DNA of 39,326 nucleotides from Chrysomallon squamiferum (Eukaryota; Mollusca; Gastropoda; Neomphalida; Peltospiridae): NCBI GenBank assembly GCA_012295275.1, contig CM022674.1, positions 4,370,610 to 4,409,935 of the forward strand, read 5' to 3'. Shown piece by piece: positions 1 to 12,002 of this stretch (position 1 is its first letter; each line of letters starts with the position of its first letter). The notes under the pieces were generated by a model. It saw only the letters and a program-made list of their open reading frames with translations, ran no database searches and was not told where the DNA came from. The position numbers and the translations under genes were made by a program.

Positions 1-443
1 GTCCACTCCTTCTGCTTCAACCTGGTACATATCGTAGAAGTACCACACGTCGACTACTTGCACACCTCGCTCATGTTTCTCTATGATTTCAAGCTTTAAT
101 TCAATTCACATCATCCGCTTCTTCTCAGCACTGTCTTTTGCACTCGCTTTCTTACGATCCGTGGTAAGAAAAAATAAATGTGGCAAAAATATTTCACAAA
201 ACAAGAACACAACACAACAGAGATGATTCCACGGCGAGGTAACGACGTGAAGTAAACGAGTGAGACGCAGGATGCTGGCACGGATGTTGTGTTTTATGTT
301 GCGCCAACTAGAGGCGGCGTATCTGAAGCTCGCTCGTATCTCGGATTTTCCCTCGCAACTCAAAGCATTAAATAGACCTCGCGACTGCTCGTAACTCGCA
401 GAGCTCGTAAGTTAGGGCACTCGTAAGTCGAGGTACCACTGTA
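1..443 (-). mobile_element. pogo/Tigger-like DNA transposon, 5' end relic
   Basis: Reading the minus strand, the element starts with the terminal repeat CAGTGGTACCTCGACTTACG (421-441), directly preceded by a TA dinucleotide (442-443), as expected for the TA target site of the Tc1/mariner/pogo superfamily. Inside, a basic stretch ending KKRMM is followed by a stop (106-108) and then, in the same frame, IELKLEIIEKHERG and VVDVWYF. That is the helix-turn-helix start of a pogo/Tigger transposase, which binds the terminal repeats. The in-frame stop and the odd residues after VVD indicate a dead copy. The rest of the element lies beyond position 1, so its length cannot be given. Superfamily assignment is from remembered family motifs. 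Confidence 0.7.
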
Positions 444-497
444 TTTAAATACTGACGACCAGTGTTACAGCATCTATATAATAAATTTGTGTTATAA

Positions 498-1020
498 ATT
501 ACGACAGCTACCCATTAATATGGGAAAAAGGCATATTTAACACCCAGATTATGTACTAAAAAAAACGGTATTATTGATTTTCAATACACAATTCCTAATA
601 GAATAACAGCAAACAACAGCTTTCTTTGTCGACTGGGATTCGGAACGATACACTTTGCACATTCTGTAAACGATCAGGCACCTTTTCGTAAAATGTTCCA
701 AAGTGACCCTGTTATTACAATACAGATGTTTGATACGTATAATGCAAGCCAAAGATTATTCAGGAAAAATAGTGTAGATAGGCATTCGTGCTTTATTATC
801 ATTGGATACAGTCATTATATTATTCATTATTATTACCTACTGCAATAGATAAATATCAAATATTTTAGTAAAATAGGTTTAATTAATATCTTAATCGGAT
901 CCATCCGTTATGAAATGATAATACTAAACGAATGAGTTTATTATTAACAAATATATTTTTAAATTTTTAATCCAAAAGACATAGTTTGAACGGAGAATAA
1001 GAAAGAAATATTTTCATTTC
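498..1020. repeat. Segment duplicated at 9047-10149 (first copy)
   Basis: This stretch recurs at 9047-10149 at high identity, including the landmarks CCCATTAATATGG, ACTGGGATTCGGAACGATA and TTAATCGGATCCATCCGTTA. The second copy has 580 bp (9263-9842) that are absent here. The copies lie about 8.5 kb apart in the same orientation. No gene is certain inside; one short conserved minus-strand reading frame (581-661) is listed separately. Confidence 0.85.
581..663 (-). other. Candidate last exon, 26 codons, conserved in two copies
   Basis: On the minus strand a good acceptor (GTTTACAG) at 664-666 is followed by an open frame reading CAKCIVPNPSRQRKLLFAVI and then LLGIVY and a stop at 581-583. A basic RQRK run precedes a hydrophobic tail, like a short membrane anchor. 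The same frame exists at 9130-9212 with one synonymous and two non-synonymous changes. No upstream exon was found, so this may be chance. The frame needs two leftover bases from a preceding exon. Confidence 0.2.
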
Positions 1021-1126
1021 TTTTTCTGTTTTCTAAATAATTGGTGGAGGTAGGCAACGGGACATGATGTGTTGTATGCTTAAAGGTAACAGAAGTTTCG
1101 AAATGGATAAATAAACTGTTAAACAC

Positions 1127-1298
<172 letters not shown>

Positions 1299-1383
1299 GA
1301 ACAGCTCTTAATGATTTCGTACCCTCGGTTTCATAGAGTTCAAAAAGAAACAGAACAACGATTTCAATGTTTTACATTAGTAT

Positions 1384-1389
1384 TTTATT
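1384..1389 (-). terminator. Poly(A) signal of the micro-exon gene
   Basis: Minus-strand AATAAA, 22 nt after the TGA stop at 1412-1414. It gives a very short 3'UTR. A related sequence with the same TTTTATTATCTCTT context recurs at about 1745-1765. Confidence 0.6.
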
Positions 1390-1411
1390 ATCTCTTCAGA
1401 AGCTTGCAACA

Positions 1412-1519
1412 TCATTTCTCGTCTGTAGTTCTCACGTCACTAGGAAGTAAAATGAAGTAAATAATATATATATACAGACATACACATACTTACACACACA
1501 CCCACACCCACACAAACGC

Positions 1520-1550
<31 letters not shown>

Positions 1551-1804
1551 CATATATATCATGGCAATAACAAAAATGGCCTGCCTATAACTAAAACATA
1601 TGGAAATTTTAATCAGGGACCAGTGTTTACTGTTATACAGGATTCTGATGTAGAATGATACTCACACACTCCGGAGTTGACTGGGGTATCTGTATAAATT
1701 GAAAAATAGTGAGGTTAATTCTTCTGAATGATTTCAAACTTTTACATTAGAATTTTATTATCTCTTTATTATCTTTTTTTAAATAATATATATTCAAACA
1801 AACA

Positions 1805-1861
<57 letters not shown>

Positions 1862-3140
1862 GTCTGTATGTATCTCAGGTAAATGAACAAATAATGTGAT
1901 GCCTATAACTAAAAAGTTTCGACATTTTAATCAGTGATTATTGTTTTTTATTATAAATCATTGTTCTGTCCATCTACCTGTCTCCGTGTATCACATATTT
2001 CTTTGTTCATATTAATCTGGACATAAAACAATCTTTACTTACGTGTCAGAGGAGATGGATCGTCCATATTTCCTGAAGAAAAAGGAAAAATTTAAATATT
2101 TTACTCAGTACCACTTTTGCTGAATAGAAAAATTATCCAGGTACATTTTACCTTTTACCGCGGTTTGACATTGTGTGTAATGCATAAAGTTGTTATCTCA
2201 GAAACAAAGTGGACCTAGCTGATCATTCAGGGATATTTACTTTATGTGATTATGACTCGTATACTGGCACTAACCGTCGTTTTAGGCTCAGCAGAATCTA
2301 TCTTACTCAGGATAAATTAATGTTATCTTAATGGACGTATTCCCGCTTTATTACACCATGAACTAAATCAAGAGATTATAAATTATTATCGGATTATACA
2401 CAATGATGCACTGTAATTTAACAGCTGTTTGTGAATATTGTTAGTGTTATTGTTATTGTTGTTATTATTACTATTATTATTATGATCATCATTATTATTT
2501 ATTAATTTGTTTTTCTATTTTAAATAAAACAACATTAGTTGATACCTGATTATATCAACTGTTATCTTCATCAGTATTTTTAAATGGAATTTAGTCTATT
2601 ATTGATCATTGCTCTGTTAAGAAAGAAAACACACACACATATATAGTCACACAAACACTCACACACACATACATACATCTGAATCATTAATTTAGTGTGA
2701 ACCAATATAATATGGAACGATAATTTATTTAATAATATTTTAATTGTTTCCTAGTACGCTTACAAGGTTTGCGGAGATCAACAGCAGAATCGTGATATTA
2801 AAAAATAGTAAAATGTCATTTTGTCCTCTTTTCACATTAAAACCCACTACAATGATAACGGATATATGTGTTTGGTTCTTCATAATAGGTGTTCGAAAAC
2901 AAAGACACACACTGATTATTGGTGATTATCACCGCATTATTGGTGATGTCATTTATGTTAGGCATTAATAGAATGATAGTCACAGGTGGAACGAATCACT
3001 GTAAAAGGAATAAAAACAATCAGGAGAATAATTCTCCAGTTTAAAACTATGAATTCGTTTTTTATCAGTTATTTTACTAGTGAATGTACTAGGAAAACCT
3101 AAAATAAAACCTACATACATAATCCATACGTACATGCATT

Positions 3141-3172
<32 letters not shown>

Positions 3173-3256
3173 GACTGATAAATAGATGAACATGTATGTA
3201 TATATGAATGTATATATGTGTACGTGTGAATGTATATCTATCTATCTATCTATCTA

Positions 3257-3330
<74 letters not shown>

Positions 3331-3444
3331 CTCAGATATAAAGATATATGTGTAACTTGCGCTAGGGAATAATTAACTGTTATCGTTAAAATCTCAAATA
3401 AAATATAAAAGTAACAGGACTGTGGGTAAGTCAGATTGAGACAT

Positions 3445-3540
<96 letters not shown>

Positions 3541-4250
3541 ATTCTTAAAATATGCATTTTAAAAGAAAGAGAAGAGGAGTTCAACTTATTAAAAGTCGTA
3601 GCTTTTTAATTTTCTATGATATTATACATTTTAAACGAAATTCTAGATAATATCTTCCTTTATTTTTTAATATCGAATATATACCAAAAGAAAGGTGAAA
3701 CACATTGAAATTAAGCTAATTTATATTCATTCTAACGGAAAACCTTCGGTTTATCATTAACATAAATTCTTAATATATTTCCAGATTCCAATACTCGATT
3801 ATCGATAACGTTGGATAGTCTTTTTTTCTGTTAACTTATTAATAAATTTCTACTTACCATGGTTGGACCCTAAAAAGGTGAATATGAATATGAACATATA
3901 AAGGTGAATATGTCTGGTTAAACGCTGAAATCAAGACTGCTCTAAAATCATAAAGTACTTTGTAACTCCGAGTAAAAATAATTCATTTATGATACTGATT
4001 GAAAACAGTAATTATTTTACGATTTATTTTTACACGTTTTTATGTTAGATCTCAGTTATTTTCTTAACATGAATATATTCCTTTGACTAGAATTACATTG
4101 CATCTGTTTTATTCTTTCGAATAATATTCAGTTATGAACTCAAACCGACGTAAAGCAAGTCAAACGTAAAAGAAATAGCAAATATTTGATCTAAAATATA
4201 TTGGTATTGAACTCCATGTGACTAGTGGTGCAAAAAGTAAAAAAAAAGAA

Positions 4251-4298
<48 letters not shown>

Positions 4299-4627
4299 GT
4301 AGTGGTAGTATATACAAATAACATTTATATAATTAAATCTGTATGATAAGAAAGATTTTACATTCAATATTATTTAGGTGAAATGATTTATACCTTAAAA
4401 TGTATTTATATTGGAATAAATTAAGATTATTACAACTATATTTAATTACATACTAAAAAAAGTATTTTATTTTGCACTAATATAGATTCATTCACCCGTC
4501 TCATATTAAATTTTACTGAAGAGGAAAACGAAACTTACCGGTGATGTGAATGCAGTTTACCAGTAAGGAACCACGCTGACGAGAAAACAATCAACAGCAG
4601 AAGAATTTGCAGTTTCAACGCAAACAT
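1412..4627 (-). CDS. Micro-exon gene for a 60-residue secreted peptide
   Basis: The coding exons, in transcript order, are 4539-4627, 3858-3869 (12 nt), 2043-2072 (30 nt), 1666-1689 (24 nt) and 1412-1439. Every donor is GTAAGT or GTGAGT, and the acceptors are CTGCAG, TTTTTAG, CTTCAG, ATACAG and CCTAG. All four junctions are phase 2, so each micro-exon can be skipped without changing frame. The first coding exon reads MFALKLQILLLLIVFSSAWF, a clear signal peptide with cleavage probably near residues 18-23. The rest of the peptide contains HHRVQPWKYGRSISSD and ends VDVRTTDEK. The total is 183 coding nt, which is 61 codons including the stop. A TATA box, a 5'UTR exon (5015 to about 5055, donor GTAAGT) and a nearby AATAAA complete the model. 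I recognise no family. The G-R pair at residues 37-38 could be an amidation site, so a neuropeptide, venom or other secreted role is possible but unproven. The introns hold microsatellites and otherwise nothing recognised. Confidence 0.72.
1807..1849. repeat. (TA)n microsatellite
   Basis: A pure TA run of about 42 bp, followed by TATG/TGTA variants. It lies in the intron between the 30-nt and 24-nt micro-exons. Confidence 0.95.
3145..3322. repeat. TA and TATC microsatellite cluster
   Basis: Two TA runs (about 3145-3172 and 3260-3322) are linked by imperfect TATG/TATC units (3237-3260). They lie inside the largest intron of the micro-exon gene. Confidence 0.95.
3449..3538. repeat. (AG)n microsatellite, 90 bp
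   Basis: Pure AG dinucleotides in the same 1.8-kb intron (2073-3857). On the opposite strand it makes a meaningless Leu/Ser-repeat reading frame. The rest of this intron holds no feature I recognise. Confidence 0.98.
4252..4296. repeat. (TAA)n microsatellite
   Basis: About 15 TAA units in the intron between the signal-peptide exon and the 12-nt micro-exon. Confidence 0.97.
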
Positions 4628-4691
4628 AGTGAACAACGTAAGCTGGAAATCTGCAGGTATTCGTTAAATTTTAATGTATACCAAGCCCAGC

Positions 4692-4724
<33 letters not shown>

Positions 4725-5014
4725 ATATAATATATAATGACAAACTACTAGGTTTGAGAAACGAATAGATTTAATGTTTAGCGTTTCGAATTAATTAGGA
4801 AAACATTTAAATTCTAAGATTATTGAATATGGATCTTGAAAACGGAGAAACGAAAATGAATATGTTATTTTCTCTTTCATGTTTGTTAACGTATTTCCCT
4901 AAGATTTTAAACTTTTTCAGTGTGTAGTAAAAAAACTTATACTTCATTTAACTGTATAACTATTTTAGAATTTTACATGTAAAAAAAAATGATTATAAAG
5001 TGAATATAACTTAC

Positions 5015-5086
5015 CAAAATTAGTTGTAGTAGAGAATGATCTAGCTGTGAGAATATGTCTAATATCATGAGCTCCAGTTATATATA
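5015..5086 (-). promoter_or_regulatory. TATA box and 5'UTR exon of the micro-exon gene
   Basis: On the minus strand TATATATAA (5086-5078) lies about 70 nt before a GTAAGT donor at 5014-5009. With the usual 30-nt spacing, transcription would start near 5055. This gives a non-coding first exon of about 40 nt (5015-5055) that splices to the CTGCAG acceptor at 4651-4656 just before the signal-peptide exon. The start site is inferred from spacing only. Confidence 0.5.
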
Positions 5087-5334
5087 CTGATGCACGGACA
5101 CAATAATAATGAATCAAACGTTTCATATCTAATAAACTACTATGGCAGAAGAAATATGTAATCAAAATAAATATAAATTTCGTGACAGATGAACCGATAA
5201 AACGTGAAATATTCATACCTTTTATAATTAATTTACTCTGTGCATTCTGTCGATTTATCTTTCTGAATGTTAGCTTGTCATAAGTGTTTGTCTGTTGTGT
5301 ATGGGTGTATTTGCCGGTGTAATTTCGTATCTAT

Positions 5335-5660
5335 CTGTCATTCTATCTCTCATACTATCTATCTATCTATCTATCTATCTATCTCTATCTACATCTAACC
5401 ATTTAAATCTTTATCTAAATGTTTCTCTATATCTCTCTATATCTATCTGACTGTCAATCTCTCCATATATCCATATATCTATCGCTCAATCTATCTAATT
5501 ATTTATGCATATATCTGTTTTTGTTATGAGTCTGTCTCTGTCTATCTGTCTACATCTATCCATCTATCTCTTTAACTAACTATTTTCTGTATATCCATCT
5601 CTCTATCAATTTGCATGTTTATATATCTATCTAGGTCTCTTTATATTATTCTGTCTAGCA
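5335..5660. repeat. Degenerate TCTA/ATCT tract
   Basis: A perfect ATCT core (about 5355-5384) is followed by about 270 bp of decayed CTAT/ATCT/TCTCT units. No gene is seen between the promoter of the micro-exon gene and the minisatellite at 5821. Confidence 0.85.
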
Positions 5661-5820
5661 TCTTTTTTCTTATTATTCAATAAGAGAAATGATTTTCAAA
5701 AAGTATATTGATCATTATAATATCCGAATTTACTACAGGATGACTGTTCTATGAAAACAGACAGGTTTCTCTATTTCACCGTTGAGAAAACTGTTTATTA
5801 TCAACACGGAACGTTGCCTG

Positions 5821-6110
5821 TGTGTAAAAACAGAACTTTACAGTCCATCACTGCAAAAACAGAACCTGTCCATCACTGTTACAGTCCAAAAAACAGAACG
5901 TTACAGTCCATCACTGCAAAAAAACAGTACGTTACAGTCCATTACAGTCTAAAAAAACAGAACGTTACAGTCCAGTTCATCGTTACAGTCTATTACTGAA
6001 AAACAGTACGTTACAGTCCATTACTGTAAAACAGAACGTTACAGTCCATTACTGAAAACGTTACAGTCCATTACTGTAAAACAGAACGTTACCATTACTG
6101 AAATCCATAA
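5821..6110. repeat. Minisatellite, about 26-bp unit
   Basis: About ten imperfect units of AACAGAACGTTACAGTCCAT plus CACTGCAAA or TACTGTAAA. The units vary in length (deletions, AAAA runs). The plus-strand open frame over part of it follows from the repeat and is not treated as a gene. Confidence 0.9.
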
Positions 6111-6114
6111 AAAA

Positions 6115-6609
6115 CAGTGAAAAAACAGAACGATGCTTTGATCTCAATTACTTCGTCCTGTATTTCCGGCAGATCGAGCTCCGTATGAACGAGATTAGTG
6201 AGAAATCAATTAAACATTTCGAGGAAATCTCTACTCATTTCCTAAAAGAAAGGTAATTTCTGAATAAAAACCGTTATCAAATTTCGTACTTTTTTCCGTT
6301 GCTCAATATGATTGAAAATTATTAATGATTTCGACAAATGCAAAATTATTTTTATGACGAAATGTTGTTTCAATCTGACTACACTAAAATGTATTTAAGT
6401 TTTCTGTCAAATGATTTAGAATTTCACCCTCCATGCCGACGTCAAAGGTTCCCACCTTTCTTGTAATTCTGAAACATGGTAAGACAGGAAAGACAGATGC
6501 ATTGGGGTTTGTGGTTCAAAATGATAATGTTACAATTGGACATAGTAGATTTATAATTCTAATGTGTTCTATTAACTTGGAAAGGGTTATATCAATCCCA
6601 AAAGCCTTG
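6115..6609. other. Unannotated stretch
   Basis: No gene, RNA or strong repeat is recognised here. A 74-codon plus-strand open frame (6433-6657) runs into the tandem repeat at 6610 and has no recognisable motif. Confidence 0.5.
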
Positions 6610-9010
<2,401 letters not shown>

Positions 9011-9046
9011 TAGTAACAGCACAAACCCGCTGGTCTGAAATAATAC

Positions 9047-10149
9047 ATTACGACAACTACCCATTAATATGGAAAAAAAGTATATTTAACACCCAGATTA
9101 TATACTAAACAAATCACTCTTATTGATTTTCAATACACAATTCTTAACAGAATAACAGCAAACAACAGCTTTCTTTGTCGACTGGGATTCGGAACGATAA
9201 ACTTTGCACATTCTGTAAACGATCAGGCACCGTTTTGTAAAATGTTCCAAAGTTACTCTGTTGTGGAGAAAATTGGAATCGTGAATTTTTGATGTTACTG
9301 GACTCCGTAGAATTGTAAACGACAGAAAGATAATATTTGGTTTACAAACAGACTTAGCCGCGGGAGGATAAGGAGGGTACGCAATGACAGGAGGATTCAG
9401 CGGTGATATGGGTGGAGGTAGTATGAAGGGAGGTGGCGTGACTGGAGGGGTATGATTCGAGGTGGCATGATGGGAGGGGGCATGTACGATCGTTAATAAT
9501 GAACATGTTTAAAAGTACCTTTCTTTAATAGTTTTATAGTTCTGTTTATTTAGACTGTTACTTATCTTGACCTTGACCTACATTGGCAACAATAGAAACT
9601 ATATAATTTTACTTTTGTTTCAAATCCTGACATACCGTATACTTCTTTATTCAGAAATCAGACGCAAATATTTTTATTTTTAAAACGGTTAGAAAAATAT
9701 GATAACAAAATGAGTATTTTTGCTTCACTTTCAGGAATCCACATTGACGTACCAGAGGAAAGAAGATTGCTATTATTGGTTATCAATTAACTAAATAAAA
9801 CCTTTTGTAATATGAGAATTTGTTTTTGTTTATTTCAAATATATTACAATACAGATGTTTGATAGGCATAATGCATGCTAAAGATTATTCAGGAAAAATA
9901 GCGTAGATGTGCATTCGTGCATTATTATCTTTGCATACAGTCATTCTATTATTCGTTATTATTACATAAAGTAATCGATGAATATCAATTATTTTAATAA
10001 AATATGTTTAATTAATATCTTAATCGGATCCATCCGTTATGAAATGATAATACTTAACGAATGCGGTTTTTTTTAACAAATATATTTTTTAATTTTTAAT
10101 CCAAAAGATATAGTTTGAACGGAGAGTAAGAAAGAAATATTTGCATTTG
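9047..10149. repeat. Second copy of the 498-1020 segment, with insert
   Basis: The flanks (9047-9262 and 9843-10149) match 498-1020 closely. The middle (9263-9842) is absent from the first copy. The copy runs up to the N gap, so its right boundary is unknown. Confidence 0.85.
9263..9842 (+). pseudogene. Glycine-rich coding relic with 3'UTR-like tail
   Basis: This 580-bp block interrupts the duplicated segment. Around 9358-9496 the plus strand reads a Gly/Met-rich sequence (GGFSGDMGGGSMKGGGVTGG), then, after a 1-nt shift, MIRGGMMGGGMYDR and a stop at 9494-9496. An in-frame TAA lies upstream. An AATAAA at 9794-9799 sits near the right edge, 43 bp before the duplicated flank resumes, so the block looks like the 3' end of a gene with its UTR. 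Such Gly-rich tails occur in RNA-binding and secreted proteins; which one is unknown. No poly(A) tail or target duplication is visible, so a retrocopy is only a possibility. Confidence 0.4.
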
Positions 10150-10349
10150 NNNNNNNNNNNNNNNNNNNNNNNNNNNNNNNNNNNNNNNNNNNNNNNNNNN
10201 NNNNNNNNNNNNNNNNNNNNNNNNNNNNNNNNNNNNNNNNNNNNNNNNNNNNNNNNNNNNNNNNNNNNNNNNNNNNNNNNNNNNNNNNNNNNNNNNNNNN
10301 NNNNNNNNNNNNNNNNNNNNNNNNNNNNNNNNNNNNNNNNNNNNNNNNN
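10150..10349. other. Assembly gap of 200 N
   Basis: Exactly 200 ambiguous bases, a conventional placeholder length. Sequence resumes at 10350 inside a calsyntenin intron (matching 35094 onward), so the preceding calsyntenin exon of copy 1 is missing here. Confidence 0.99.
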
Positions 10350-12002
10350 TAATTAAATTTATCACTCAAGTTTTTGTCCTCAGATCATGTTGTTTAATGA
10401 CTTAGAATAAATATTTACTTTTGTTCTTTTTATCATTATTTGCTTGCTTGTTTGCTTGCTTGCTTTCTCTCTTTCTTTTTTAATCTGCTCACCTGACAAA
10501 CCTTTGAGGTTTTACTTTCCATCTTCCTCCTGCTGCTTCTGTTTTCATTTTAAAAGCTGATGCTTTCTTACAATTACGAAGAAAATAAAATAAATCAATA
10601 AATAAATAGATGTGAATAGAATTGTGACCATGCTTTCCTTGGCTCGCTCTCTCACTCTCTCTCTTAATTATTACAAAGACAAGTTAATCTTTTGTCCCAA
10701 TTTGAATTTCTTTTTTTCTTTTCTTCATTTTTTTTTTCAAGTTATTTCTGTATTAAACATGACACTTCTCATTACTATCAAATTTCCTTATATTTATTTA
10801 TTTATTTATTTATTAAATTAGGTGGAGAGCAGAAATTTGAGCATGATTTCCATGGTTATCTGGGTGGTTTGTCTGCTCAAAGACAAGACAGAAAGCAACC
10901 GTGTCATCAAGTGTCTGAACAACTGCAAGGAAAATCTTGATTTCAATGCTCCCAGTGCCATGTAGAGTGGGACAGTAAGTATCACACTTGTCACAAGTTT
11001 CTGTCTGCATTAGTGATTATTAGTAATGTCATAGCTTATGTTTTCTTTTTTTCTTTCTTTTTATAACTTTCAGAAACAAAGTTAAGAAGCAGTTTTATTT
11101 AACTAATACTCATATTATGTTATAAAGTTATTCTTAAAATTTGACGCTTAATTACATATAGTAAATTTTATTTTATATTCATTTAGAAATTTAAAAAGTT
11201 AAAGAATTTAAAAATTGTTTTGAGGGGACATTTGGAAAACTTCATTGATGTTCAGAAAGATGAATTGAGTTTGTAGAGAAATATAATTATTAATAAACAT
11301 GAATCTGAAATATTCATAAATGTGGAAAGCAAACACTTTGCAATTCAGTCTGCATTTCACTATTATATACAAAGCAAAGCATTATCTGAAAATCTGTTTC
11401 CATATTACATTATATATAAAATTAGTAGAAGAGTATTTGAATTATTATGTGGGATTTGTTTTTAATACTTTTGTCAAAAATATTCTGTATTTATTCAGTA
11501 TTTTTCAAACATCTTTTATTTGTTTCTTTTCTAAGTACAGTATGAACTAATATGAAAACCTAAAGATAAGCATATGTCTGGGCACTACAACTGTGATGCC
11601 ATCAAATACAAGGCAAACCTGTTCTGGTCTAACCAATTATTTTAATGAATATACAAATAACCATGATTTCTTTTATTTATTGTCTAAAAAGTTTTGAAAA
11701 ATTCATAAATAAAGAAACGAGGGGAAATGAGTTTTGACAAGACTTTTTACTTATTGATTTTATTTCTCTCTATCTGCCAGTAAACCTTAATATATGACCT
11801 CATCACTGTTTTCTCCCCCACAGAATCAACAGAAGCCAAGTTCAATCTGAAGAACAAATTCTTGCTGGATACATGTACTATCAAGGCTAACCCTAAACTG
11901 AATCTGTTTTATGAACACCTCTCACTGCCCACCCATCTGATGGAAAACCAGGGACTTGGGTGGAGTGAAACCAGTGATGGAGTAACCATTACAAGTAAAT
12001 GA
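10350..12002 (+). pseudogene. CLSTN: Calsyntenin relic, copy 1 (two exons)
   Basis: Calsyntenins are synaptic type-I membrane proteins with cadherin repeats, a LamG domain and a kinesin-binding tail. Two ectodomain exons remain. Exon 10822-10974 (acceptor TTAG, donor GTAAGT) encodes the end of the LamG region: GGEQKFEHDFHGYLGG, then, after a 2-nt deletion, KDKTESNRVIKCLNNCKENL. It also carries a TAG at 10963-10965. Exon 11824-11994 (acceptor CCCACAG, donor GTAAAT) is open and encodes LLDTCTIKANPKLNLFYEHL and GLGWSETSDGVTIT, matching the segment after LamG in known calsyntenins. Without splicing at its donor it would end at TGA 12000-12002. There is no transmembrane or cytoplasmic part. Identification rests on motifs such as CLNNCKE.LD and the exon order. 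Confidence 0.8.

Larger units (their letters stand above)
1361..2010. repeat. Degenerate tandem duplication, period about 360 bp
   Basis: TTTTACATTAG...TTTTATTATCTCTT at about 1368-1397 recurs at 1740-1765. An ATATATATA/ACAGACATA block at 1463-1490 recurs near 1785-1810, and CCTATAACTAAAA...TTTTAATCAG at 1583-1617 recurs at 1900-1935. The first unit holds the last exon and the 24-nt micro-exon of the minus-strand gene. Confidence 0.6.

Noticed and set aside
3258-3584. 108-codon minus-strand Ser/Leu and Tyr/Ile repeat frame
   Set aside because: It is a pure translation of AG and TA microsatellites, with no splice or start context.
4965-5216. 83-codon minus-strand frame starting MNISRFIGSSVTKFIF
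   Set aside because: It overlaps the TATA box and 5'UTR exon and has no homologous motif. It is better explained as promoter and leader sequence.
5821-6110. Regularly spaced direct repeats resembling a CRISPR array
   Set aside because: The repeats are contiguous and imperfect without unique spacers, in a eukaryotic sequence. It is a minisatellite.
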